From Paenibacillus sp. S150 (GTDB lineage: Bacteria > Bacillota > Bacilli > Paenibacillales > Paenibacillaceae), in contig NZ_JACBYI010000014.1 in the NCBI RefSeq assembly GCF_019352175.1, positions 93,480 through 157,479 on the forward strand: a DNA stretch of 64,000 nt, read 5' to 3'. Position 1 is the first letter of the stretch. Every line of letters begins with the position of its first letter. Below, one piece after another: positions 17,916 through 26,485 of this stretch. The notes below the pieces were generated by a model. It did no database searches, was not told the DNA's origin, and saw nothing but the letters and a program-made list of their open reading frames with translations. The position numbers and the translations under genes were made by a program.

Positions 17916-19085
17916 TTACGTGGCTCCTACTGCCTCCGGCGGCTTATCACCGGCAGGGGAGTCGGGGCTGGACGATTTCACAGGCTTCCTCCAATACTTC
18001 TCGTTCCCCGGCAGGTCATCGAACCATTCTGCTTCTTCCGGACAGTCGAGCATCATGAACTTGCCGTATTTCTGGTCTCTGGACTGATGATATTTGAGGT
18101 AGGCTTTGCCTTGCTCGATAGCGAGAATCTCTATTTTCCCGGAGGAATGGCTCATGGACAGGCGGACCCGTTTGCCTAGACCGGAGGTTCGGGCTTTGGC
18201 TTGCTCCACAATCCGGTAGACACGCGATAAGGGCAGAACAAACTCACGGTTGCCGGCAATGGGCCGGTTCACGAAGAAATAGTAGGGGGTAACTCCAGCC
18301 CAGGAGAGCCGGTCCAGAAGTTCACCCAGGACTGCCGGATCATCGTTAATGCCTCTGAGCACAGGGGTCTGGTTGACGAGAATTGCACCTGCCTGATGCA
18401 GGGCTGCGAATGCCTTGGCGGCTTGAGCTGTAATTTCGCGGGGATGATTGATATGAGCCATGATGTAGATTCGTTTCTCTTCGGTAGAATAAGTGCGGAT
18501 CATATCGAGCAGGGCCACGTCCTCATAGATGCGCATGGGGTTGAACACAGGAATCTTGGAGCCTAGGCGGATAATCCTGACATGCTCAATGGCCCGCAGA
18601 CGCTCAATGATCGAACGAAGCTTGGGTGTTGAGAGAATCAGGCTGTCGCCTCCGGTCAGAAGCACATTGTTAATCTCCGGATGAGCTGCAATATACTCCA
18701 GGCCCGGAGTGACATCGGAGGTGGCCTCCTTCACATCATTGCGGAACAGGCGCTTGCGGAAGCAGTACCGGCAGTAGGCGCCGCAGACCTCGGATACGAT
18801 CAGGAGGGCAGTCGTTCCGTATTTATGCTGGCAGCCCGGCACCACGTAGTTGGAATCCTCATCCGAGGCATCCCAGCGTCCATATTCCTTGAGTTCTCCT
18901 TCGCCGGGAAGGATGAGCTTGCGGAGCGGGTCTGCAGGGTCCTCCCAGTTAATCAGGGACAGGTAGTAATCATTGGCACGGAAGACGAATTTGTCGGTAA
19001 TTGGCTTGAGTTTCGCTTTTTCCGTCTCTGACAGCATCGGAAGCTTGTTGATATCCGTTATATACCTTACCTTTTGCACTTGCAT
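17916..19085 (-). CDS. KamA-family radical SAM protein (lysine 2,3-aminomutase-like)
   Basis: 389 residues. The radical SAM cluster motif CGAYCRYC gives ligands Cys101, Cys105 and Cys108; LLTGGDSLIL and NTPVLRG-like (NQTPVLRGIND) segments are typical of lysine 2,3-aminomutases, PLP/SAM enzymes that convert alpha-lysine to beta-lysine. It is shorter than clostridial KamA and could instead act in EF-P modification or on another substrate. Start ATG 19085 lies very close to AAGGGAG; GTG 19079 is better spaced and is a fair alternative. A c-di-AMP riboswitch plus terminator lies directly upstream, tying expression to potassium/osmotic signalling. No beta-lysine acetyltransferase gene is adjacent. 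Confidence 0.85.
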   Translation of the reverse strand: MQVQKVRYITDINKLPMLSETEKAKLKPITDKFVFRANDYYLSLINWEDPADPLRKLILPGEGELKEYGRWDASDEDSNYVVPGCQHKYGTTALLIVSEVCGAYCRYCFRKRLFRNDVKEATSDVTPGLEYIAAHPEINNVLLTGGDSLILSTPKLRSIIERLRAIEHVRIIRLGSKIPVFNPMRIYEDVALLDMIRTYSTEEKRIYIMAHINHPREITAQAAKAFAALHQAGAILVNQTPVLRGINDDPAVLGELLDRLSWAGVTPYYFFVNRPIAGNREFVLPLSRVYRIVEQAKARTSGLGKRVRLSMSHSSGKIEILAIEQGKAYLKYHQSRDQKYGKFMMLDCPEEAEWFDDLPGNEKYWRKPVKSSSPDSPAGDKPPEAVGAT

Positions 19086-19163
19086 CTCTCCCTTGTCTCA
19101 TTGTGTGAACCCAAGGGGGGCCTTGTGTCAAATGCCAATCTGCTGCCAGCAGGGTCTATAAAA

Positions 19164-19193
19164 ATACAAAAGAGACCCCAAGCAAGGGTCTCT
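19164..19193 (-). terminator. Riboswitch expression-platform terminator
   Basis: On the reverse strand AGAGACCC-TTGCTT-GGGTCTCT-like arms are followed by TTTGTATTTTTATAG. It lies between the riboswitch aptamer and the KamA-family gene, which fits control by transcription termination. Confidence 0.85.
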
Positions 19194-19195
19194 GG

Positions 19196-19348
19196 TTATG
19201 TATAACACTAAAAAGCAGACCCATCCACTACTGACGAGGTTAGCTGACGGACTCGGGTAAGATGGTACCCTACACTGATAATTCTGAGTGATTCGCCCCA
19301 ATTGACTGGTTCCCCCGCTTTCCGGCTAAGTACACCGGAAATTAAGCG
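19196..19348 (-). promoter_or_regulatory. Cyclic di-AMP riboswitch (ydaO-yuaA class)
   Basis: Read on the reverse strand, the region contains the conserved blocks of the ydaO RNA in order: a 5' hairpin (CGCTTAATTTCCGG paired with CCGGAAAGCG), GCGGGGGAACCA, TTGGGGCGAATCACTC, GTAGGGTACC, and CCCGAGTCCGTCAGCTAACC followed by TCG. This class binds c-di-AMP and usually switches expression off when the messenger is abundant. The aptamer is followed by a terminator and the KamA-family gene. Class assignment is by recognition of these blocks. Confidence 0.9.
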
Positions 19349-19349
19349 T

Positions 19350-19781
19350 AGAATAAGTATAACCTATATCATTTTGAAAAGTCAAAGATTGGATGAACGC
19401 AAGCGCAAAAGCCCCTTTCAAAAAAAAAAAATTCCGCCCAAATTTTTCCGGGGAAAAAGCCGGGTAATTCACCCGTCTGCCGGCGCCTCCCGGCCGAAGC
19501 GCAGCAACTCCAGCCGTATCAAGGGTTTCAGGCCTCTGGAGCACGGTTTGGACATGGCTGATGTAAACGGATTAACGCGCGGCTGCAGACGGCTTGTCCG
19601 GAGCTTTTTGCAAACGTAATCATGCTGTGTTACCTTAGCTGCCGCCCTTGACGGGCTCGGAAAGCCTTTGTTATGGTTTTTACAGGCAAACGCCGGACAG
19701 AAGAACATTTTACAGCGCTGGATAGGTATTTATGTCAGATTATCTGACCGAAAAAATAAACGGCAAGGGAGATGGGGAATC
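19350..19781. other. Divergent spacer upstream of the riboswitch and the HAD gene
   Basis: The region should carry promoters for both directions. Low-complexity A and T runs lie near 19425-19450, and hairpin-forming GC stretches near 19480 and 19650. No gene and no second known RNA class was recognised. Confidence 0.5.
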
Positions 19782-20453
19782 TTGATCAAAGGAATCATAT
19801 TCGATTTTGACGGAACGATTATTGACACCGAAACGGCTTGGTACACTGCTTTTAACGAGGCTTATGAAGAGCATGGGGTGGAACTGACGCTTGAGCAGTA
19901 CTCCACCTGTATCGGAACGAGTCTGAACAGCTTCAATCCTTATGAATATTTAATGACCGAGCTTAATCTGGATATTGACAAGCAAGCGTTCAGAACAGCC
20001 GTGCAGGCCAGACACAGCAAGCTTATGGAGCTTGAAGCGATCCGGCCGGGGATTCAGCACTATCTGGATTCCGCCAAGGAAGCCGGACTCCGCCTGGGGC
20101 TTGCCTCCAGCTCCTCCCTGGAATGGGTAGAGAAATATCTGGAGCAGCTCGGCATCCGCGATTATTTCGATTGCATCCGCACCTCCGATCATGTGCAGAA
20201 GGTGAAGCCTGACCCGGAGCTGTACAACCAGGCGTTATCCTGTCTTGGACTTGCGCCGGATGAGGCGGTTGCCATCGAGGACTCTCCGAATGGTTCAAGG
20301 GCGGCGGCGGCGGCGGGGATGCACTGTGTAGTCATCCCGAATGAGATTACCAGCTTTCTCGATTTCGATGTCCCGCATCACAAAACAGACAGCCTGAGCG
20401 AGCTTGATTTTGACCAGCTCATTACACGGGATTGCTTCCAGAGCGTCAACTGA
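19782..20453 (+). CDS. HAD-family sugar phosphatase / beta-phosphoglucomutase-like
   Basis: 223 residues. HAD motif I is IIFDFDGTIID (nucleophile first Asp), motif II LASSSSLEW, motif III lysine in VKPDPELYNQAL, and motif IV AIEDSPNGSRAAAAAG. A helical cap between motifs I and II makes it subfamily I, like YhcW and beta-phosphoglucomutase. The frame extends upstream to 19668, but the HAD fold begins at once after TTG 19782, which has AAGGGAG ten bases upstream, so TTG is taken as the start. It lies 42 bp before mtlD in the same direction; dephosphorylation of mannitol-1-phosphate is a plausible but unproven role. Confidence 0.85.
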   Translation: MIKGIIFDFDGTIIDTETAWYTAFNEAYEEHGVELTLEQYSTCIGTSLNSFNPYEYLMTELNLDIDKQAFRTAVQARHSKLMELEAIRPGIQHYLDSAKEAGLRLGLASSSSLEWVEKYLEQLGIRDYFDCIRTSDHVQKVKPDPELYNQALSCLGLAPDEAVAIEDSPNGSRAAAAAGMHCVVIPNEITSFLDFDVPHHKTDSLSELDFDQLITRDCFQSVN

Positions 20454-20495
20454 CAGATATAAAAAAACCACTCAGGGTATAAGGGGGAGTTCCTA

Positions 20496-21731
20496 TTGAG
20501 AGCCGTACATTTCGGAGCAGGCAATATAGGCAGGGGCTTTATCGGTCCTGTGCTGTCCAACTCCGGTTATGAAGTATGTTTTGTCGGAAGAAACAAGCGC
20601 AAGATTTCACAATTGCGTGAGCGGGGCAGCTATCCCGTGACGCTGGCCAATGACAACCGCGACAGCTATATGGTGAGCAATGTAACGGCGCTCGATTTGG
20701 CGGACACGGAGAAGGTAGCCGAGGCTATCGCGGAAGCTGAAATTGTGACAACGGCAGTGGGGATAACGGCGCTGAAGGATATAGCGGGTACAATTGCGCG
20801 GGGGATTGAGCTCAGGCTCCAGACCGGCGGCAATCCCAAACCTCTGCATGTATTCGCCTGTGAGAATGGCATTGGCAGCGGCCAGCAGCTCAAAACCTCT
20901 GTATACCGCCACATGAAGCAATCGGTCAAGGAGCTTGCCGACCGTCTCATCGCTTTTCCCAACGTCATGGTAGACCGTATTGTTCCTGTCCAGACGCATA
21001 AAGATCCGCTCGAAATCCTCGTAGAACCCTTCAGTGAATGGGTCATTCCCCGCAGTGGCATGATCGGCGATTATACGGATATTAAAGGGGTTCATTACGT
21101 AGACAAACTCGATCCGTACCTTGAACGCAAATTGTTCACCGTGAATACCGGTCATTGCAGCGCAGCCTATTTCGGCTATCTGGAAGGCTATACCACGATT
21201 CAGGATGCCATGGACGATCCGGGAATCGTTGCCCGTGTCCGTGGGGTCCTGAAGGAAACCGGGGCAGTGCTCGTTAAGCAGTACGGCTTCGATCCCGAGG
21301 CTCATGAGAAGTATATAGCCAAGATGCTGGAGCGTTTCCGCAACCCCAACTTTAACGATAAAATCACGCGCGTGGCAAGGTCCCCGCTGCGCAAGCTGGC
21401 TCCCAAGGACCGGCTGGTGCGTCCGGCCATGCTTGCCCACGGACTGGGCCTTGAGACATCCTTTCTGGTCTCGGCCATTACCTCAGCCCTCTTTTTCGAC
21501 CATCATTCCGATCCGGAAGCTTTGCAGCTCCAGAATTCAATCCGCAGCCTCGGATTAAGCCGGGTCCTTTCCTCCCAGTTGAAAATTCCTGCGGATCATC
21601 CGCTTCATGAACGTATCGTTCAGGAATATCAGAAGCTCTGCATGAGCTATCCTCACATGGCCAGCAACGGTTTTGAAGCATTGATCCACAGCCTTGGCGG
21701 AGGATCTGTATTGAAGCACCGGAATTCATAA
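20496..21731 (+). CDS. mtlD: Mannitol-1-phosphate 5-dehydrogenase
   Basis: 411 residues, NAD-dependent interconversion of fructose-6-phosphate and mannitol-1-phosphate. The nucleotide-binding motif AVHFGAGNIGRGFIG starts at residue 3; DRIVPVQ, NTGHCSAAYFGYLEGY and the C-terminal helical domain match the long-chain mannitol dehydrogenase family. The start is TTG at 20496 behind AAGGGGGAG. No mannitol phosphotransferase genes are nearby. The upstream partner is a HAD phosphatase, so the pair could make mannitol rather than break it down; this direction is an inference. Confidence 0.92.
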   Translation: MRAVHFGAGNIGRGFIGPVLSNSGYEVCFVGRNKRKISQLRERGSYPVTLANDNRDSYMVSNVTALDLADTEKVAEAIAEAEIVTTAVGITALKDIAGTIARGIELRLQTGGNPKPLHVFACENGIGSGQQLKTSVYRHMKQSVKELADRLIAFPNVMVDRIVPVQTHKDPLEILVEPFSEWVIPRSGMIGDYTDIKGVHYVDKLDPYLERKLFTVNTGHCSAAYFGYLEGYTTIQDAMDDPGIVARVRGVLKETGAVLVKQYGFDPEAHEKYIAKMLERFRNPNFNDKITRVARSPLRKLAPKDRLVRPAMLAHGLGLETSFLVSAITSALFFDHHSDPEALQLQNSIRSLGLSRVLSSQLKIPADHPLHERIVQEYQKLCMSYPHMASNGFEALIHSLGGGSVLKHRNS

Positions 21732-21743
21732 ATCTGATCCAAG

Positions 21744-21797
21744 AAAAAACGGCAGTCCGGAGCATGAAGGTTTTGGTTTTGGGCTTCCGTTTTTTTG
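21744..21797 (+). terminator. Possible terminator after mtlD
   Basis: GAAAAAACGG pairs with CCGTTTTTTT across a loop of about 35 bases. The T-tract is good but the loop is long, so this is a weak call. Confidence 0.4.
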
Positions 21798-21804
21798 GCG
21801 CGCT

Positions 21805-21882
21805 GACCCTTTTATCCTGGGCACCGCTGGAGCGGATTACATAGCCTTGCGCCAGCAGACTGTTCACCATTTGGGTGACAAA
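21805..21882 (-). pseudogene. Possible fragment of a MarR-type regulator
   Basis: The reverse frame reads FVTQMVNSLLAQGYVIRSS then GAQDKRV, which resembles the recognition helix and wing of MarR proteins (VTQMV..LE..GYV.R....D.R). Only about 26 residues are recognisable and no start or full domain exists. It could be chance. Confidence 0.3.
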
Positions 21883-21925
21883 AACAGCTCGAATTTCAAG
21901 GTAAGCGCATACATGGCAGAGAAGA

Positions 21926-22042
21926 CTAATCCAGCTTTTTAAATACAGCCCATACAAGCAGAATCAGGCAGACGCCCACGGCAATAAGAACGAACGGAAA
22001 CCACTGCGTGGCGGAAGCTGCGGTCAATTGAATCGATACCAT
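21926..22042 (-). CDS. 38-residue single-pass membrane protein
   Basis: A perfect ribosome-binding site (AAAGGAGGTGA) lies eight bases before ATG 22042. The product starts MVSIQLTAASATQWFPFVLI and continues with a hydrophobic stretch (AVGVCLILLVWAVF) ending KKLD, giving one membrane helix with a positive C-terminal anchor. It starts 35 bp after the stop of the DeoR-type gene on the same strand, so the two are probably co-transcribed. Function unknown. The strength of the translation signal is the main evidence that it is real. Confidence 0.65.
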   Translation of the reverse strand: MVSIQLTAASATQWFPFVLIAVGVCLILLVWAVFKKLD

Positions 22043-22077
22043 AACAGGATTCACCTCCTTTCGTCTGCGTTTCCGGG

Positions 22078-22848
22078 TTAATCTGCGGGATTATGAAGAA
22101 GCGACACCTGGTATTTGTTCAGAAAAGTGATCCATTCATCGCCGGGCCTCTCGTCGGTAACGATATAATCAAGCTCTCCGAAGCCGAACAGCTTGACGAA
22201 GGCAATCCGGTCAAACTTGGAATAATCGGCCAAAAGGATGGCCTTGCTCGCCTGCTGCCGCATCAGAAGCTTGAGCTCGCTTTCGGCTTCGTTGGAATCG
22301 CTCAGCCCGCCCGTCATTGAAAGCGCCTTGCAGCTGAACAAGGCAACATCCACGTTATATCTCTGAAGGGTATAGGAGGCGCCGGGTCCGACAAAAGAGT
22401 TGGTCTCCGCTCCCAGCACACCGCCAGTAGATATGAGCTTATGTCCGGAATGCTGGAACTCGGACAGGACGACCAGGGAATTGGTGATGATCGTCAGATT
22501 TTTTTTGGCCTCGGTGATCTTCTTCAGCGCTTCGAAGGCGGTGGAGCTGGTATCCGTCATCAGGCTGTCGCCGTCATTGATCAGCTCCAGCACATTCCCG
22601 GCAATGGCCCGCTTGGCTTCGATATTGACCGCATGCCTGTGGAAATAGGAAGGGTCCTCGTTGGTATGCACATTCAGGATGGCACCCCCGTAGCTTTTCT
22701 TGGCGATGCCTTCCTTATCCAGCTTCTCCAGGTCTCTGCGGATCGTCTCTTCGGAGACGTTGAAATTCTGCGCCAGATCGGCGACATGGACCTTTTTGTT
22801 GCGGTGCAGCTTATTGATAATGAGCTCACGGCGTTCGAATGCTCTCAC
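22078..22848 (-). CDS. DeoR-family transcriptional regulator, probable fucose operon repressor
   Basis: 256 residues. N-terminal DeoR helix-turn-helix (IINKLHRNKKVHVADLAQNF then VSEETIRRDLEKLDKEG), then a C-terminal sugar-phosphate sensing domain with the family signatures DTSSTAFEALK, TNSLVVL, STGGVLG, ALSMTGG and ADYSKF. DeoR proteins usually respond to phosphorylated sugars. It is divergent from the fucose isomerase gene; the 300-bp interval holds three CCACAT repeats that are candidate operators. A small membrane-protein gene follows it. Confidence 0.9.
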   Translation of the reverse strand: MRAFERRELIINKLHRNKKVHVADLAQNFNVSEETIRRDLEKLDKEGIAKKSYGGAILNVHTNEDPSYFHRHAVNIEAKRAIAGNVLELINDGDSLMTDTSSTAFEALKKITEAKKNLTIITNSLVVLSEFQHSGHKLISTGGVLGAETNSFVGPGASYTLQRYNVDVALFSCKALSMTGGLSDSNEAESELKLLMRQQASKAILLADYSKFDRIAFVKLFGFGELDYIVTDERPGDEWITFLNKYQVSLLHNPAD

Positions 22849-22897
22849 TGGGGCGGCCTCCTGCTATAAATCAATCTATACTTGTATTTAAATATAA

Positions 22898-22962
22898 TCC
22901 ATATGCTTCACACGGCATAATTTGATCAAGGTTAAAGGACGGCGAAGTCGTTTCTGCTTCTT
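22898..22962 (+). repeat. Dispersed hairpin repeat, remnant
   Basis: CATATGCTTCACAC and AAAGGACGGCGAAGTCGTTT then GCTTC match the ends of the other copies, but the central CTGAAAC...CCGTCCTT part is lost. It lies in the deoR-fucI interval. Confidence 0.5.
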
Positions 22963-22999
22963 ATTTTACTATAACATGCTCGATAAACAAAAGGGGATT

Positions 23000-23117
23000 C
23001 CACATAAAAAACCACATTATTGTTCTTGAAACCACATAAATACACAATAAAAGTGTTGTTTTGCGTTGACAATCCATATTAATGATTTTATGATAAAAGA
23101 TATGCAAGCGCTTTTAT
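23000..23117 (+). promoter_or_regulatory. fucI promoter with cre site and candidate operators
   Basis: A near-consensus sigma-A promoter, TTGACA (23066-23071), 17-bp spacer, TATGAT (23089-23094). Directly at the expected start of transcription lies ATGCAAGCGCTTTTAT (23102-23117), one mismatch from the CcpA cre consensus, so catabolite repression is likely. Upstream, CCACAT occurs at 23000, 23012 and 23032, candidate binding sites for the divergent DeoR regulator. Confidence 0.75.
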
Positions 23118-23148
23118 TATGCTGATTATTCTGAGGAGGTTATATGGC

Positions 23149-24915
23149 ATGACAACTCATTATCCCAAAATCGGAATCCGCCCGACGATTGACGGGAGAC
23201 GCCGCGGCGTGCGTGAATCGCTGGAAGTCCAGACGATGGGCATGGCGGAGCGGGTCGCTGCTTTTTTGCAGGGGAATTTGCGTTATCCTGATGGTTCGCC
23301 CGTTGCCTGTGTAATTGCAGATTCCACCATCGGCGGTGTGAAGGAGGCTGCAGCTGCACAGGCCAAATTTGCAGGCGCCAATGTAGGGGTATCCATAACG
23401 GTGACACCGTGCTGGTGTTATGGCTCGGAGACCATGGATATGGATGCCGCGATTCCGCACGCGGTATGGGGCTTCAACGGTACGGAAAGACCCGGCGCCG
23501 TATATCTGGCCGCTGTGCTGTCGGCGTATGCCCAGAAAGGCATTCCGGCTTTTGGGATCTATGGGGAGGATGTGCAGGACTCGGGAAGCGAGGAGATCCC
23601 TGCCGATGTTCAGACCAAGCTGCTGCGGTTCGCCAGGTCTGCGCTTGCGGTTGCCCTGATGAAGGGCACCTCCTATCTGTCGATGGGTTCGGTATCGATG
23701 GGCATCGCCGGTTCTATTGTCAATGACCAGTTCTTTCAGGAATACTTAGGCATGCGCAACGAATATATCGATATGTCCGAGTTCGTCCGCCGCTTCGAGG
23801 AAGGGATTTATGATCCGGAGGAATATAGCCGTGCGTTGAAATGGACGAAGGAGAATTGCCGGGTGGGGCCGGACAATAACCCGGTGCATCTGCAGGTTAA
23901 CAGCGGAGAGAAGGAGTCCCAGTGGGAAACCTGCGTCAAGATGGCGCTCATCGGCCGCGACCTGATGACCGGCAATCCGGTGCTTGCAGAGCTTGGATTC
24001 GCGGAAGAAGCCCAAGGCCACAATGCGCTTGCCGCAGGCTTCCAGGGACAGCGCCAATGGACGGATCATTTCCCGAACGGAGATTTCATGGAAACGATTC
24101 TGAATTCCTCCTTCGACTGGAACGGAAAGCGTGCTCCTTACATTCTCGCTACGGAGAATGACAGCCTGAACGGTGTGACGATGCTGTTCAATTATCTGCT
24201 GACGAATACCGCGCAGGTCTTCGCCGATGTCCGCACCTACTGGAGTCCGGCAGCCGTGAAGCGGGTCACCGGCTATGAGCTTCAGGGCCAGGCGGCAGGA
24301 GGCCTGCTCCATCTGATCAATTCAGGCTCCGCCGCGCTGGATGGCGCGGGTGAACAGACGAAGGATGGCAAGCCGGCGGTCAAGCCGTTCTGGGAGATTA
24401 CGGACGAAGAGGTGGAGGCCACTCTGAAGGCAACGCAATTCCGCCCGGCCTCGCAGGAATATTTCCGGGGCGGCGGCTTCTCTACCGATTACCTGACCAG
24501 GGGCGGCATGCCTGTAACGATGGCCCGCCTCAATCTGGTCAAGGGACTGGGGCCGGTCCTGCAGCTGGCGGAGGGCTACACAGCGGAGCTTCCCGAAGAA
24601 GTGCACCGCACACTGGATGAACGTACCGATCCCACCTGGCCGACGACCTGGTTCGCGCCTGTTCTTACCGGCACCGGCTCGTTCAGCTCGGTGTATGATG
24701 TGATGAACAACTGGGGCGCCAATCACGGCGCGATCAGCTATGGGCATATCGGAGCGGACCTGATTACGCTGGCGTCGATATTGCGCATCCCTGTCAGCAT
24801 GCACAATGTAGAGGAATCGCGGATCTTCAGACCGCGCGTCTGGTCGCTGTTCGGCACAGAGAGTCTCGAAGCCGCCGACTACCGGGCCTGCCGCAATTTC
24901 GGGCCGCTGTACTGA
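23149..24915 (+). CDS. fucI: L-fucose isomerase
   Basis: 588 residues, the expected size. It converts L-fucose to L-fuculose using manganese. Family landmarks are [20 protein letters not shown] at the N-terminus, [14 protein letters not shown], the metal-binding [16 protein letters not shown] region, [17 protein letters not shown], and [20 protein letters not shown] near the end. ATG 23149 is chosen because GAGGAGG lies nine bases upstream. It is the first gene of a four-gene fucose operon and is probably repressed by CcpA and the DeoR protein. Confidence 0.96.
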   Translation: MTTHYPKIGIRPTIDGRRRGVRESLEVQTMGMAERVAAFLQGNLRYPDGSPVACVIADSTIGGVKEAAAAQAKFAGANVGVSITVTPCWCYGSETMDMDAAIPHAVWGFNGTERPGAVYLAAVLSAYAQKGIPAFGIYGEDVQDSGSEEIPADVQTKLLRFARSALAVALMKGTSYLSMGSVSMGIAGSIVNDQFFQEYLGMRNEYIDMSEFVRRFEEGIYDPEEYSRALKWTKENCRVGPDNNPVHLQVNSGEKESQWETCVKMALIGRDLMTGNPVLAELGFAEEAQGHNALAAGFQGQRQWTDHFPNGDFMETILNSSFDWNGKRAPYILATENDSLNGVTMLFNYLLTNTAQVFADVRTYWSPAAVKRVTGYELQGQAAGGLLHLINSGSAALDGAGEQTKDGKPAVKPFWEITDEEVEATLKATQFRPASQEYFRGGGFSTDYLTRGGMPVTMARLNLVKGLGPVLQLAEGYTAELPEEVHRTLDERTDPTWPTTWFAPVLTGTGSFSSVYDVMNNWGANHGAISYGHIGADLITLASILRIPVSMHNVEESRIFRPRVWSLFGTESLEAADYRACRNFGPLY

Positions 24916-24941
24916 CGCCGGGCAGCGGGCGGGTAGAGGCT

Positions 24942-26369
24942 ATGACTAAGCTGAAGAGACTGCTGGCCGTGGATCTCGGAGCAAGCTCGGGAAGAGTGAT
25001 GCTCGGAACCTATGACGGAAGCTCGATCTTGACGGAGGAGATTCACAGATTTGCCAATACGCCGATTGAGGACGGCGGGCATCTGTACTGGAACTTTCCG
25101 GTGCTGCTTCAAGAAATCAAGCATGGCATCCGGCTGGCGGGCCGGGCCCACGGAGAGATTGCAAGCCTCAGTGTGGACACCTGGGGGGTAGACTACGGCT
25201 TTCTGGATCATGACGGGAGGCTGCTCGGCTCCCCGCACCATTACCGGGACCGGCGGATGAACGTTTACCGGTCTCAGCTGGAGGAACTGCTGCCGCCGGA
25301 GGAGCAGTTCCGTTTGACCGGCAACCAGCCGGACCCGATCAATACAGTGTACCAGCTGTACGCGGATTTGCAGGAGAATCCGCTGCTCCGGGAGCATGCC
25401 TGCCATATTCTCATGATGCCGGATTTGTTCCTGTACCTCCTGTCAGGAGCGGCTTCTGCCGAGAGGACCATCCTGAGCACAAGCGGCCTGCTGGATGCGG
25501 GGACGGGTGAACCCTCTTCCGAAGTATTCGGGAGGCTGGGCATCCCGCTTGGGCTGATTCCGCCCCGTGTTGAGGCGGGGACGGCTGTCGGTTCCCTGCA
25601 TCCGGAGCTTTGTGCGGAGCTGGGATGCGGACCGGTCTCCGTGATCGCCGGCGCCTCCCATGACACGGCGGCAGCCGTAGCTTCCATTCCATACGAGGAC
25701 CGGGAAGGCACAGCGTTTATCAGCTGCGGCACCTGGTCATTGGTCGGTATGGAGACGAAGGTGCCGGTTCTCACGCCGCCATGCTATGAATATGGCTTCA
25801 CGAATGAGAGCTGCTACGGCAGCGGCAACCGGCTGCTTAAGAATATAACCGGCCTGTGGCTGCTGCAGGAGACCCGCAGGGCCTGGGCCGAAGCCGGGGA
25901 AGAGCTCAGCTTCCCGGAGATGGCTGTGCTTGCCGGGAACGAAGGGGCGGCGCAGTCTTTTATCCAGCCTAACGATCCGATCTTCAGTACACCGGGAGAT
26001 ATGCCGGGACGTATCGCTGAATACTGCCGGAGCACCGGCCAGCCTGTGCCCGCGAGCAAGGGGGCCATTGTCCGCACTATTCTGGACAGTCTCGCGAAGT
26101 CCTACGCTGCGGCGCTGGGGGAACTGGAAGAAATTACGGGCAAGCCGATCCGCAGGGTTCATATGGTTGGAGGGGGCATTCAGAACAAGCTGCTCTGCCA
26201 GTTGACGGCGGACGCTTCCGCCAAAGAGATTATTGCCGGACCCGTCGAAGCCAGTGCGCTCGGCAATCTGCTGGTGCAGCTGGCTGCCCTGGGTGAACTG
26301 GATTTCAGCCGGGCCGCAGAGATCGTAGCCGCATCGGAGACCCTGACGGTGTATCGGCCGAATAAATAA
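24942..26369 (+). CDS. FGGY-family sugar kinase, probable L-fuculokinase (rhamnulokinase-like)
   Basis: 475 residues of the FGGY carbohydrate kinase family. ATP- and sugar-binding segments include LAVDLGASSGRVMLG, SVDTWGVDYGFLDHDG, GASHDTAAAVASIP, FISCGTWSLVG and MVGGGIQNKLLCQLTAD. By overall sequence it looks more like rhamnulokinase RhaB than classical FucK. Between fucI and fucA, the expected reaction is phosphorylation of L-fuculose at C1. Rhamnulokinases often accept fuculose, so the operon context is given more weight. It begins 26 bp after fucI. Confidence 0.88.
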   Translation: MTKLKRLLAVDLGASSGRVMLGTYDGSSILTEEIHRFANTPIEDGGHLYWNFPVLLQEIKHGIRLAGRAHGEIASLSVDTWGVDYGFLDHDGRLLGSPHHYRDRRMNVYRSQLEELLPPEEQFRLTGNQPDPINTVYQLYADLQENPLLREHACHILMMPDLFLYLLSGAASAERTILSTSGLLDAGTGEPSSEVFGRLGIPLGLIPPRVEAGTAVGSLHPELCAELGCGPVSVIAGASHDTAAAVASIPYEDREGTAFISCGTWSLVGMETKVPVLTPPCYEYGFTNESCYGSGNRLLKNITGLWLLQETRRAWAEAGEELSFPEMAVLAGNEGAAQSFIQPNDPIFSTPGDMPGRIAEYCRSTGQPVPASKGAIVRTILDSLAKSYAAALGELEEITGKPIRRVHMVGGGIQNKLLCQLTADASAKEIIAGPVEASALGNLLVQLAALGELDFSRAAEIVAASETLTVYRPNK

Positions 26370-26466
26370 GCAGAAACGGCTACGCCGTCCTTATAAGGGA
26401 CGGGGCGTTTCAGCGGGAAATAGAAGGATCATTTGATGTGCAAAGCATATAAAGGCTTATATTTTA
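26370..26466 (-). repeat. Dispersed hairpin repeat, copy 2 (inverted orientation)
   Basis: The only copy read on the reverse strand: AAACGGCTACGCCGTCC, GGGACGG, GTTTCAGCG, AGAAGGATCATTTGATGTGC and GCATATAAAGG match the reverse complement of the other copies. It fills most of the gap between the kinase and fucA genes and may act as an intra-operon hairpin. Confidence 0.75.
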
Positions 26467-26485
26467 AAAAAGAGGAGAATAAATC

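Noticed and set aside
19640..19740. Possible second riboswitch (c-di-GMP-like ACAGGCAAAC) before the HAD gene
   Set aside because: Only a short string resembles the GEMM core; the other conserved blocks are missing.
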